Shown: positions 37,075 to 47,409 of the stretch, piece by piece | Layout: each line of letters opens with the position of its first letter | Numbering within the stretch: position 1 is the first letter of the stretch | NCBI GenBank assembly: GCA_029204225.1 | Contig: CM055107.1 | Coordinates: forward strand, 43,501,507 to 43,565,506 | Direction of reading: 5' to 3' | DNA length: 64,000 bases | Source of the DNA: Diphasiastrum complanatum | Lineage: Eukaryota > Streptophyta > Lycopodiopsida > Lycopodiales > Lycopodiaceae | Made by a program: the position numbers and the translations under genes | The notes under the pieces: generated by a model | Database searches by the model: none | What the model saw: only the letters and a program-made list of their open reading frames with translations | What the model was told of the DNA's origin: nothing

Positions 37075-37502
37075 GAAATGAAAGATGAAGAGAACTAACT
37101 AAAAAAGCTATAAGTATTACAAATTAAGTAAGTCCAATTCAAAATTGAAATCAATCATTATCACCAAAGCTATAATTGAAAAAAAAAAATCATTTCTACG
37201 ATCATTTCACAACAATCCAATAGAACATATATAAAAAAAAAAAACAATGTCAATGGGTGAAGAAAGTGCCAGTCTACCCAGTTTTAATGGAAATGAAAGA
37301 TGAAGAGAACTAACTAAAGAAGCTATAATTAATACTAAGTAAGCCTAATTAAAAATTGAAATCAACAATTATTACGAAAGTCATCTATGTAAAAGTCATT
37401 TCTACAATCATTTCACAATAATCTAATAGAACATATAGAATAAAAAAATAAAAAAACAATGTCAATGGATGAAGAAAGTGCCAATCTACCCAACTTTAAT
37501 AT
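37075..37502 (+). repeat. 215-bp tandem duplication ending in a gag start
   Basis: Unit 1 is 37075-37289 and unit 2 is 37290-37502. Both begin gaaatgaaagatgaagagaa and end with the same gag N-terminal coding sequence (caatgtcaatgg, gaagaaagtgcca, tctaccca). Unit 1 is cut off after the first codons of gag; unit 2 continues into the gag fragment. The duplication therefore copied an untranslated leader plus the start of a retroelement gag. Confidence 0.8.
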
Positions 37503-37743
37503 AAATGAAGATGAAGATGCAGATCTACATATTCAAAGATTCATGAATGTGTGTAGACAAAATTATGAAGAAGAAGGTGATGATATGTTTAGATTATTTC
37601 CAGTAACATTGGATAATCTTGCTCTTGAATGGTATTCCGTATTGAATCAAAAGAAAATTTGCAATCTGACAAAACTTAAAACAAGCTTCTTGGATAAGTT
37701 TAGAAGATGGAATTACTCTTCTGATGTCATCAAATTACTGTAA
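37459..37743 (+). pseudogene. Ty3/gypsy-type gag fragment
   Basis: The 94-codon frame starts MSMDEESANLPNFNINEDED and contains IQRFMNVCRQNYEEEGDDMF, RLFPVTLDNLALEWY and FLDKFRRW. This is the retrotrans_gag pattern of Ty3/gypsy elements (W.....F...F, with A..WY in the middle). It stops after about one third of a normal gag domain, and no protease or RT follows before the copia cluster. Confidence 0.7.
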
Positions 37744-37840
37744 AAAGTACAGTACTAACAAGATCTAGTTTAGCAGCTTGATAGGAAACAAGTAGAGACA
37801 ATCAAAGCATTGATCAAATAGTCTAATCCAACTCCACACG

Positions 37841-38309
37841 TGTGGAAATAAGGCTGTAGTACGGCCTGTAGACAGTGTTTACAAAGTGCCAAAGCTGGGT
37901 TTCATTGGAAAAATAGAGTAATCACCATACAATGAGAGGAAACTCGAGTTTCTCCTTGAGGCTCCAAAAAGTTTCTATCTTCTCACTATGGAGAATGGAA
38001 ATACATAGTAAAACACACTTCCTTGGCAAAGTTAGGTGAAAATCCAGCATGTAATAAGGAAGTAGACCCCACTTTCTTGCCCTAATGTGAAAACCCTAGC
38101 CTAGATCCAAGAGTCATGCTTGGTAGGTGCATGGTAGGTACAAATCTCATCATAAATCATGGTCTAGATCCTACAAAGTAGGAATCACTACCAAATAGAC
38201 ACAACCACTCCTCTTGACTCGTGGTAACCTACTTTAGGTGTGTATGTACAAGTGGCACTTTGGCCATTCAAGTAACCAACAAACAATATTGACAAAATGT
38301 ACAATATTC
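37841..38309 (-). repeat. Older copia 3' LTR, left portion
   Basis: The LTR of the older minus-strand copia starts at 44783 and is interrupted after 38 bases by the young element; this block continues it. The far terminus at 37841 (tgtggaaataagg, complementary to an LTR ending ...ttccaca) is my best estimate. It would give an uninterrupted LTR of about 500 bp. The element's 5' LTR has been lost, so the terminus cannot be confirmed here. Confidence 0.5.
38305..38309. repeat. Target-site duplication TATTC of the young element, left copy
   Basis: tattc directly precedes the left LTR, and the same five bases directly follow the right LTR at 44741-44745. Five-base duplications are the norm for copia integrases. 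Confidence 0.93.
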
Positions 38310-38964
38310 TGTGAAAAATACAGATCCTAAGTGGATCTAAACTCCAAGATCATTGGCTTGAATGCTTGCACTCCAAACTACATAAGCTAGGAATTGGCAA
38401 CACATTCTATGCTACCTAGAATGCAAAGAACTTGATCAAAAAGCATTTATCACAAATGGAAACTTCCATAAACATCAAGTGCGGCCCAAAATAGCATTAT
38501 ACAGTCCATAATACATCAGCCTATCACTTTTGGAAAGCACCTAAGATCATACACAATAGCTTGAAGACAATACACACAACAATGCTCTCAATGGAGGAAG
38601 AAACAATGACAATGATCTATTGATCTCAATGAAGCATACAAAAGGTTTCTCCAACCTGTTCTCCACGACTTCCCTACTATTTATGGATGAGGAAGATGAC
38701 TCTCTCTCCTCTCTCTAGAAGGTACTTGACCCTAGATATTCCCTATATAGGAAAAATAGCTAAAAATGGCTTATATGACCAAAATACATCAAAATGGTCT
38801 CATTTTGAAGGGTATGAAGTTTGACACTTCATCATACTGAAAAAATACAGTAAATAAAAACATTGTGGCCTGGTTCACACGTGCAAAACTCCAGAACCAA
38901 AACTATTTACAATTTTAGCCAATTTAGGCCTCAAACTAGCTAGGAAATGTTGACAATTTTCACA
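38310..38964 (-). repeat. 3' LTR of the young copia element
   Basis: 655 bp, TG...CA. It begins on the minus strand tgtgaaaattgtcaacattt. A TATA-like palindrome (ccctatatagg) lies near 38738-38748. The polyprotein stop codon falls in the first bases of this LTR. Confidence 0.95.
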
Positions 38965-41900
38965 CTCCCTCTTCAACATTGGATGCTAGTTTCAACATAG
39001 TCTTTGAGCACATTCCAAGATTAGATCTATGCATTAAATATAGGTCCTTTCCCAATGGTTTGGTGAAGATATCAGCCACACACTCCTTTGAAGAGACATG
39101 TTGAAGCTCCACCTCTTTGGCAATGACTTGATCTCTCACAAAATGGTGAGCAATCTCAATGTGCTTGCTCCTTGCATGAAAAACAGGATTGCTTGCCAAG
39201 CTTTGGGCTGAAAGGTTATCACAAAGTATGATTGGAGTCTTCTCTGGTTCCAGCAAGTGAAGATCCAATAACATCCTCTTGATCCAAAGAATCTCCTTGG
39301 TGCATGTTGTTAATGCCTTGTACTCGGCTTCGGTGGAAGATAGAGAGATAGTTGGTTGCTTCTTTGATAGCCATGAGACCACTCCATCTCCAAGATAGAT
39401 TGCAAAGGCACTTGTTGACTTCCTATCCATTTGATCACCTGCAAAATCTGAATCTGAAAATCCACAAAGGTTAGGTGTAGTACCTCCATACAAGATGCCA
39501 AAATCTCTAGATCCCGAGATGTATCTAAGTACTCTCTTTCCTAGCTTCCAATGAGCCTCACTAGGACCTTGCATAAATTGACTTAGTTTACCAACCACAA
39601 AGCTTAGATCAGGTCTTGTGATGGTTAACCATATAAGAGATCCTATTAGCTTTCTATAGAGAGTAATGTCCTTGAAGGATCTTTCATTACTTCTTGTAGT
39701 TAGCTTTACATTTGATTCCATAGGAGTAGAAACAACTTTACAATCTTCCATATGAAACCTTTTTAGAATAGAGTTAACATACTTTTCTTGACATATGAAT
39801 GTAGATTTAGAAGTTCTAATAATCTCTATTCCTAAGATATAATGAAGTTTACCAAGATCTTGAATTTCAAACTCTCTTTTGAGTGCCATCTTGATTTCAT
39901 CTATATCTAGATTGTTACCACCACTTAAGATAATGTCATCAACATAGATCAAAAGTAAAGTGATATCATTTTCATTCAATCTAAAGTAGAGAGAATGATC
40001 ATACTCACTCATAACAAAGTTTTGAGAAAGTAAGAAGGAATTGAGCTTAGCATACCAACTCCTTGGTGCTTGCTTTAGCCCATACAAACTCTTTTGGAGA
40101 TAGCACACATGATTAGGCTCATCATGTGAAACATAGCCCTCGGGTTGCTCCATGTAAATATCTTCTTCAAGATCACCATTCAAGAAGGCATTAGTAACAT
40201 CCATTTGCCACATATCCCAATCATAAAGAGTTGCAAGAGAGATTAGGATTCGAATAGTTACCATCTTTGCCACGGGTGCAAAGGTCTCATCATAGTCAAT
40301 ACCATATTCTTGAGCATACCCCTTTGCCACCAACCTTGCCTTGTACTTGTTGATTGATCCATCTTGATTTGTCTTGATCTTGAAGATCCACTTACAACCA
40401 ATTGCCTTCTTGTCCTTTGGAAGCTTTACCAACCTCCATGTGTTGCTTTTGATGAGTGCTTGATGCTCATGATCCATGGCTTGGATCCATTCCTTCTTTT
40501 GAATTGCTTCACCTACACAAGTTGGTTCATCAAAAGAGGTAAGAAAAGCAAAGTTAGAGTTGTCCACCACTTGCTTTCCTTTTTCATCATAGGTTAGCCT
40601 TGATGGCTTAGCCCTTTGCCTTTGAGTCTTCCTTGAAGTTTGCTTTGGAGTGGCATCTCCATCTTCATCCAAGACATCTTGCACATCATGATGATTAGTA
40701 GGCACATCAACATCAACATCAACAACATTGGAAACATTCTCTTCATGAAAGATGACATCCCTACTTATGACAACTCTCTTTGTAGAAGGAATGTACACTT
40801 TGTAAGCCTTGCTTACTTCACTATAGCCAACAAACACACCCTTCTTTGATGAAGGATCTTCTTTAGTTCTATCATCAAGTGTGATATTGACAAAACATGT
40901 ACATCCAAAGATCCTACAATGCTTGACACTCGGCCTTCTACCATAAAGAACCTCATGAGGAGTTTTACCATCCAAGGAAGCACTTGTCCATCTATTACAT
41001 AGATAGTTAGCACATGCTAAAGCTTCCCCCCAAAAAGACTTAGCAAGATTAGCATGTAGTCTCATTGCCTTGGCACATTCACAAAGGGTTCTATTCTTCC
41101 TCTCGGCCACTCCATTCTGTTGTGGAGTCCTAGGACTAGACATCTCCCTCTTAATCCCATGTGCTATACAAAAGTCTTTGAACCTATTTGAGGTGTATTC
41201 CCCTCCATTATCAGATCTTAAGCATTTGATCTTTGTATTGAATTGGTTTTCCATTTCATTCTTGAACTTGACAAATGCAGCAAACACTTCATCCTTACTT
41301 TTAAGAAGATAGATCCAAGTATACCTACTAAAGTCATCAATGAAAGTTGCATACATCTTTGCCCCACCATTGCTAGTTGTACTAGAAGAATGAATATCAG
41401 AATGCACAAGTTGAAAAGCTTCTTTAGATCTAGAAGTAGATCTAGAATAAGCAAGTCTATGAGATTTGGACAAGGCACAATGTTCACAAACACTATTGTT
41501 TGCAACAAGACTTTTAGGGAGACCAAGAACAAGCTCTTTCTTTGCCATTACCTCCAAAGATTTGAAGTTGGGATGGCCCAACCTCTTGTGCCAAACTTCT
41601 TGGTTTGTCAATTGCTCCCTAGCCATACATCCTTCATGATTAGAGATCACACATGCATCAAGCTTGAAAAGTTTACCATGCCTCCTACCTTGAGCAATCA
41701 AGGATCCACATTTACTTATCAAACATGCATCTCCAATGAACTCCACATCAAGTCCTTTGTCAATCATTTGACTTACACTAAGCAAATTCTTAGTGATTGA
41801 AGGAATGTACAAAACATTTTCAAGATTTGCTTTCCTATTTGTTGAAAGGGAAATAGGAATAGTGCCTATGCCTTTGATGTCACATTGACCATCATTTGCA

Positions 41901-42913
41901 GTGTAGATGATGTTACCTTCTCCCTCATAAGACAATAAGGATGTAAAGTATTCCTTATGTCTTGTCATGTGAGATGAGGCTCCACTATCAATCCACCAAG
42001 GATCATTATCATCTATGTTGGCTAACAAACTTGAAGTCATAACAAGTGATTCACATGTGTTATGTTCTTCCTCATCTATTGTAAGATTTCCTTGCCTCTC
42101 TCCTTGCTCTCTTTTCTTCTTATAACATTCATTTGCAAAATGACCTTTTATCCCACAATAAAAGCACTTGAACTTTGACTTATTGTTCTTAGTAGAAGAG
42201 GAAGAGGAAGAGTGATCATCATGATCAAAGTTACCACCTTTGGACCATTTCCCTTTGCCTTTACCTTTGCCCTTGAATTTGCCTTTTGTGAAGAAAGCCT
42301 CTTCACCTCCACCTTGCAAGGATGCACCATCAAGCTTTGATTGCAACCTATGTTCTTCAGCCAATAAGATTTCTTGCAAGTCAACCACACTTGGCAAGAC
42401 TCTTTGAATGGCAAAACTTTGCACAAGGTTAGCATGTTCATTTAGCAAACCATTCAACATAACTTGGACTATTTCACCATCTTTTATGTTCTCATCAATG
42501 CATGCTAAATCATCACTTAGGGACTTAACTCTCAAGATAAATGCATGAGCACTTTCACCCTCTCTTTGCCTACTAGAAAATATTTGTCTCCTTAGGGTCA
42601 ATACCCTAGATGTGGACTTTGATTCAAAGAGCTTCTTTAAGGCATTCCATGCCTCACTTGCACTTTGACACTTTCCAACTTCCTTGAGAAGTTCATTTGT
42701 AACATTCATTTTAATGATATGAAGAGCCCTTTTGGCCTTCTTATCAAACCTTTGTTGCTCTTGAAGTGTGAGAGGTCTCTCTTCAATTTCTGCAACTATG
42801 TCCATGAGTTCATTCAACTCAAGTAAGGACTCCATCCTCACTTTCCAAGTAGAGTAGTTTGATGAACTCAACCTTTCACTAGACTCTAGCATGATCCCAC
42901 CATTGGAAGCCAT
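38960..42913 (-). CDS. Copia Gag-Pol polyprotein, intact, 1317 residues
   Basis: A single open frame with all domains in copia order. Gag (about 1-230) includes a glycine/lysine-rich stretch (about 208-226). The CCHC knuckle is C250-C253-H258-C263. The aspartic protease active site is D309-S-G. The integrase zinc region has H442, H447, C476 and C479; its catalytic triad D506, D568, E604 gives the exact D-D(35)-E spacing, and GVFVGY lies near 692-697. Reverse transcriptase has D905 and the YVDD pair D992-D993. RNase H has D1154/D1156, E1195 and D1232. No stop, frameshift or lost catalytic residue is seen. The protein should assemble virus-like particles, copy the element's RNA from a tRNA primer and insert the cDNA. 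Its last codons (EEGV) are read from the polypurine tract and the stop lies in the LTR. Confidence 0.95.
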   Translation of the reverse strand: MASNGGIMLESSERLSSSNYSTWKVRMESLLELNELMDIVAEIEERPLTLQEQQRFDKKAKRALHIIKMNVTNELLKEVGKCQSASEAWNALKKLFESKSTSRVLTLRRQIFSSRQREGESAHAFILRVKSLSDDLACIDENIKDGEIVQVMLNGLLNEHANLVQSFAIQRVLPSVVDLQEILLAEEHRLQSKLDGASLQGGGEEAFFTKGKFKGKGKGKGKWSKGGNFDHDDHSSSSSSTKNNKSKFKCFYCGIKGHFANECYKKKREQGERQGNLTIDEEEHNTCESLVMTSSLLANIDDNDPWWIDSGASSHMTRHKEYFTSLLSYEGEGNIIYTANDGQCDIKGIGTIPISLSTNRKANLENVLYIPSITKNLLSVSQMIDKGLDVEFIGDACLISKCGSLIAQGRRHGKLFKLDACVISNHEGCMAREQLTNQEVWHKRLGHPNFKSLEVMAKKELVLGLPKSLVANNSVCEHCALSKSHRLAYSRSTSRSKEAFQLVHSDIHSSSTTSNGGAKMYATFIDDFSRYTWIYLLKSKDEVFAAFVKFKNEMENQFNTKIKCLRSDNGGEYTSNRFKDFCIAHGIKREMSSPRTPQQNGVAERKNRTLCECAKAMRLHANLAKSFWGEALACANYLCNRWTSASLDGKTPHEVLYGRRPSVKHCRIFGCTCFVNITLDDRTKEDPSSKKGVFVGYSEVSKAYKVYIPSTKRVVISRDVIFHEENVSNVVDVDVDVPTNHHDVQDVLDEDGDATPKQTSRKTQRQRAKPSRLTYDEKGKQVVDNSNFAFLTSFDEPTCVGEAIQKKEWIQAMDHEHQALIKSNTWRLVKLPKDKKAIGCKWIFKIKTNQDGSINKYKARLVAKGYAQEYGIDYDETFAPVAKMVTIRILISLATLYDWDMWQMDVTNAFLNGDLEEDIYMEQPEGYVSHDEPNHVCYLQKSLYGLKQAPRSWYAKLNSFLLSQNFVMSEYDHSLYFRLNENDITLLLIYVDDIILSGGNNLDIDEIKMALKREFEIQDLGKLHYILGIEIIRTSKSTFICQEKYVNSILKRFHMEDCKVVSTPMESNVKLTTRSNERSFKDITLYRKLIGSLIWLTITRPDLSFVVGKLSQFMQGPSEAHWKLGKRVLRYISGSRDFGILYGGTTPNLCGFSDSDFAGDQMDRKSTSAFAIYLGDGVVSWLSKKQPTISLSSTEAEYKALTTCTKEILWIKRMLLDLHLLEPEKTPIILCDNLSAQSLASNPVFHARSKHIEIAHHFVRDQVIAKEVELQHVSSKECVADIFTKPLGKDLYLMHRSNLGMCSKTMLKLASNVEEGV
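38965..38980 (-). other. Polypurine tract of the young element
   Basis: On the minus strand gttgaagagggagtg abuts the 3' LTR. It is the plus-strand priming site for reverse transcription and also encodes the last residues of the polyprotein. Confidence 0.85.
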
Positions 42914-44073
42914 GATTCTAATGTTTCTTCAACTTTTAGGTTCTGTCCTAAAGCACTTAGCACTCACTTTTCTCTCAACAAATGATAGATAAAGAGATCT
43001 ATGAAGATTTAGGACCCTAAAACACTTCTATCTTGAACCTAGATGGTTTCCAAGCATAGAAAGGAAGATTGAAATACATGCAACACTTTGCACACACTAA
43101 GAATGGATTACAAAATCAAACCAACCTGAACACACTCTTGCTTAAGCTCTCAAACTTTCCAGCAAGTGACCAAATCAAGTTATGGTGTGAAGAGTTACTT
43201 GCATTCTTAGAAAATACCCAAAACTAGGATGCCAAGATTACCTAGTAATGAACAACCTTGATCAACATATGATCAACACACTAAGATATTGATTCAACCT
43301 GTAAAACCACATGTAAACCACACTTCTAAAAGTTTATAAACTCCAGCAAGTGATAAATACAAGATTTAGAGGTGAATGAATGAGCACACTTAGTGAATCA
43401 CAAGACTAGCTTCACTATCTTGTCAAATCTTGGTGTTTAGATGTAGATCTAAGATCACTTCACATGAGAATGTTCCTCAACCTGTTAAGAACCTGAAAAC
43501 ACACTTGCATAATGGTTAACACCTTCCAGCAAATGCTCCAATCAAATTACATAAGGAGAGTTACTTACATGCTCAACAAAGTACACCAAAATTTATGCCA
43601 AAATTGATGACAATCTTTACAATATGCTCTTCACAATGGAGCTTACAATATGTTCACCCAAAAAAGAGGATCTTTCATCCAAATGGGAGCTTTGCTCAGC
43701 CTTTAGGAGAATTACAACTCACTCAAAAGAGCATTTGTCATCCACTTAAGGAGAAGTTTCATCCACTTAAGGAGAGTGTTCATCCAAGAATGGAGATTGT
43801 CAACAATAGGATTGAAAAGAACATTGTTAGTATTGAATATGCACAAGCCTCACAATCACAAATGATTAGGTGTTATGATCTGATCCAAAATAGTTTCTTT
43901 TCAGCCTCTGATCTTCAATAGACCTGAAATATGCTTTTGATCCACAAGTTCAACTCACAAAACAAAGGTTAGTAAGATTTGATCAACAAAGCAATGCAAA
44001 ATCATGCTAGAACTTGATCAAACATCCAAATATCACCAAAAATGGAATACTTACTGTAAATAGAAGCCAACCA
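42914..44073 (-). other. Repeat-bearing 5' leader of the young element
   Basis: About 1.16 kb separates the primer-binding site from the gag ATG. It holds three to four diverged units of about 180 bp. Each carries an aacctg...acacttgc block, then ccagcaa(g/a)tg, then gagttactt or equivalent (starts near 43130, 43298 and 43480). On the opposite strand these make a 108-codon frame (43595-43921) with HPLKE-type repeats, which I regard as a by-product. Such leaders normally hold packaging and dimerisation signals; that role is inferred. Confidence 0.6.
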
Positions 44074-44085
44074 GCTCTGATACCA
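44074..44085 (-). other. Primer-binding site of the young element
   Basis: Directly adjacent to the 5' LTR, the minus strand reads tggtatcagagc, complementary to the 3' end of initiator methionine tRNA, the standard copia primer. Confidence 0.93.
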
Positions 44086-44740
44086 TGTGAAAAATACAGA
44101 TCCTAAGTGGATCTAAACTCCAAGATCATTGGCTTGAATGCTTGCACTCCAAACTACATAAGCTAGGAATTGGCAACACATTCTATGCTACCTAGAATGC
44201 AAAGAACTTGATCAAAAAGCATTTATCACAAATGGAAACTTCCATAAACATCAAGTGCGGCCCAAAATAGCATTATACAGTCCATAATACATCAGCCTAT
44301 CACTTTTGGAAAGCACCTAAGATCATACACAATAGCTTGAAGACAATACACACAACAATGCTCTCAATGGAGGAAGAAACAATGACAATGATCTATTGAT
44401 CTCAATGAAGCATACAAAAGGTTTCTCCAACCTGTTCTCCACGACTTCCCTACTATTTATGGATGAGGAAGATGACTCTCTCTCCTCTCTCTAGAAGGTA
44501 CTTGACCCTAGATATTCCCTATATAGGAAAAATAGCTAAAAATGGCTTATATGACCAAAATACATCAAAATGGTCTCATTTTGAAGGGTATGAAGTTTGA
44601 CACTTCATCATACTGAAAAAATACAGTAAATAAAAACATTGTGGCCTGGTTCACACGTGCAAAACTCCAGAACCAAAACTATTTACAATTTTAGCCAATT
44701 TAGGCCTCAAACTAGCTAGGAAATGTTGACAATTTTCACA
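44086..44740 (-). repeat. 5' LTR of the young copia element
   Basis: 655 bp, read as identical to 38310-38964. A TATA-like string (ccctatatagg, 44517-44527) is the likely core promoter, giving transcription towards lower coordinates. The right end is followed by the tattc duplication. Confidence 0.95.
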
Positions 44741-44745
44741 TATTC

Positions 44746-44783
44746 TACATGGCTAGATTTGCCAATGTAGGCAATTTTTCACA
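44746..44783 (-). repeat. Older copia 3' LTR, right stub
   Basis: On the minus strand the older element's LTR begins tgtgaaaaattgcc at 44783, next to its polypurine tract (gaggaggag, about 44784-44794). After 38 bases it is cut by the young element; the rest continues at 38309 and below. Confidence 0.75.
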
Positions 44784-47392
44784 CTCCTCCTCAAATCTAG
44801 CCTTGGAGATCACAATGCTTTTATCAATAACTCCAATTGAAGATCTAAGCTTGACAAATGAATCTTTAGGTAAAGGTTTAGTAAACAAATCAGCCAAGCA
44901 ACTTGATGATGGCACGTGTTGGAGCTTGATCTCTTTAGCTTGCACTTTTTCCCTCACGAAATGATGAGCAATTTCGATGTGTTTGCTCCTTGCATGGAAT
45001 GTAGGATTAGTTGCAAGTGATTGGGCTGATTGGTTGTCACAATAGATGATAGGGATCTCCTTTCCATGACATGAAGCTCCACCAATAGCCTTTTGAGCCA
45101 CAAGACCTCCTTGCATGTTGATGTCAAGGCCTTGTATTCGGATTCTGTGGAAGATAGGGAGATGGTATCTTGCTTTTTGGAAAGCCATGATACTACTCCA
45201 TCACATAGAAAGGTGGCAAAGGCACTTGTTGATCTTCTATCCACTTTGTCACCTGCAAAATCTGAGTCACTATAGGCTCTTAAGCCAAGATTAGTTCCTC
45301 TATACAAAATACCAAAATTCTTAGTGAATGAAATGTATCTAAGAACTCTTTTGGCCATCTTCCAATGTGAAACTAGAGGACTTTGCATGAATTGGCTTAA
45401 CTTTCCAACACTATAACTAAGATCAGGTCTAGTTATAGTTAAATAGATCAAGGAGCCAATAAGCCTTCTATATAATGTGATGTCCTCAAAGGATGCTTTA
45501 TCACAACCAATAGATGCTTTTACATGTTGCTCCATTGGTGTCTCAATGACTTTACAATTCTTCATTCCAAATCTATCTAGGATGGATGTAGCATATTTAG
45601 ATTGACAAATGAAGCTAAAATCACATCCTCTAATAACCTCTATTCCAAGAATGAAGCTCAATAGGCCGAGATCTGCCATCTTAAACTCTTTTGCTAAAGC
45701 AATTTTTACATCTCTAATTCCATCTAGATCATTACCACTCAAGATAATGTCATATACATACAAAACAAGAATAATGATCATGCCATCATGATAACTTATA
45801 TACAATGATGGATCATAGGCACTCATTACAAAATTGATGGAAATGAGAAAAGAGTTTAGCCTAGAGTACCATGCTCTAGGTGCTTGCTTGAGCCCATAAA
45901 GGCTCTTCTTCAAAAAACACACCTTTCCTTCATGCTTTGCCTTGATGAAGCCCTCGGGTTGCCTCATGTAGATCTCTTCCTCCAAATAACCATTGAGGAA
46001 TGCATTTGTGAAGTCAAGTTGGAATAGCTCCCAATTGAAGGTTGTAGCAAGACTAATGATCAACCTGATAGTAACAAGCTTAGCCACAGGAGCAAAAGTC
46101 TCATCATAGTCAATGCCTTTGGTTTGTAAAAAACCTTTGGCAACAAGCCTAGCTTTATGCTTTCTTATTGATCCATGTTGATTATACTTCAATCTAAACA
46201 CCCACTTGCAATCAAGAGGTTTCTTCCCTTGAGGAAGATCCACAAGATCCCAAGTATGATTCTCAATAAGAGCATCATACTCTACTTGCATAGCATCCAT
46301 CCAACTTTTAGACTTACAAGCATCTTCATAGCATGTTGGCTCATCTAACATTGAAGTAAGAAAGGTGTAAGATGTGAAAGATCATGAGCCTTCCCTTTGA
46401 TCACCTTGACCATCATAGGTGAGCCTCAATGGCTCGGATCTTGCCCTTGTAGATCTTCTTGGAGTTCTTGGAGTTCTTGCATCTTGAGGTGGATCCTCAA
46501 GTTCTTCTTCACTTGGAACTCATCCTCCATCCTAGCATGATCCTTGGCATCAAGATGATTAGTAGCATTATCATCCAAATCACAAGCATGTCCTTCATAA
46601 AAAATAACATCCCTACTCACTATCACCTTGCTAGTGATGGGATTGAAGACTCTATAACCTTTGCTATTCTCACCATATCCCACAAAGATGCCTTTGATGG
46701 ATGTTGCATCATCCTTCTTTCTCTTATCCAAGGATTGGTGTACATAGCAAGTGGATCCAAAAACTTTGAGATCTTTGAGATTGGGCTTCTCTCCAAATAG
46801 AGCTTCAAATGGTGTGATTCCTCCAATGGCTTGGTTTGGCAATCTATTGCACAAATAGTTAGCACAAGTTATTGCTTCACCCCAAAATGGTTTGGATAGA
46901 GAAGCATCTAGCCTTAAGGCCTTACCACACTCACAAAGAGATCTATTTCTTCTCTCACTCACTCCATTTTGTTGAGGGGTGTATGGACATGACAACTCCC
47001 TCTTTATGCCATTAGAAATACAAAAGTCAATCAACTTATTGGAGACATATTCACCTCCATTATCACTGCTTAATACCTTAATCTTGGTACTAAGTGGATT
47101 TTCTACCAAACTCTTGAACTTTACAAAAGAATCAAACACCATTGATTTGCTAGACAAGAGGTACATCCAACAAAATCTAGAATAGTCATCAATGAAGATT
47201 ACATATTACTTGGCACCACCATTAGACTCATGTGAAAAACTATGAACATCCGAATGAGTGAGTTCAAGAGGAGAGTTTGATCTTGATGTAGATCTTGAGA
47301 AGGGTAGCTTGTGAGCCTTTGAGAGGCTGCATGCTTCACATCTCTTCCCACACGTTGACAAATGCTTGGGGAGTCCAACTGCAAGCTCCTTT
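44784..47392 (-). pseudogene. Older copia pol pseudogene, 5' truncated
   Basis: Reading down the minus strand, the integrase zinc region (CEACSLSKAHKLPFSRSTSR, 47206-47392) comes first. The integrase core (SDNGGEYVSNK, PQQNGVSERRNRSL, GIFVGYGENSKGY; 46426-47166) is followed by reverse transcriptase (46351-45500: DCKWVFRLKYNQHGSIRKHK, FQLDFTNAFLNG, SLYGLKQAPRAWY) and RNase H (SDSDFAGDKVDRRSTSAF). It is dead for several reasons. The RT active site YVDD reads YVYD. A frameshift near 45060-45190 moves the tail (DNQSAQSLATNP, SKHIEIAHHFVRE) to another frame, and stops separate integrase from RT. Gag, protease and the 5' LTR are gone; the sequence ends at 47392 against the inverted duplication. It is a distant relative of the young element. 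Confidence 0.9.
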
Positions 47393-47409
47393 AGATGGAG
47401 AGCGCAGAT

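Larger units (their letters stand above)
38310..44740 (-). mobile_element. Complete young Ty1/copia LTR retrotransposon
   Basis: This is a full element of 6431 bp. It has LTRs of 655 bp at both ends that read as identical by eye, TG...CA termini, a perfect 5-bp target duplication (tattc at 38305-38309 and 44741-44745), a primer-binding site, a polypurine tract and one unbroken Gag-Pol frame. Identical LTRs mean insertion too recent for visible mutations, because both LTRs are copied from one template at insertion. It landed inside the 3' LTR of an older copia on the same strand. Everything needed for autonomous movement appears present; whether it is transcribed is unknown. Confidence 0.95.

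Noticed and set aside
41243-41800. 185-codon plus-strand frame
   Set aside because: It is antisense to the integrase region of the intact copia polyprotein, a shadow of the coding bias on the other strand.
43595-43921. 108-codon plus-strand frame in the copia leader
   Set aside because: It is antisense to the element's leader and built from short repeats. It has no family resemblance, so it is treated as a by-product of the repeats.
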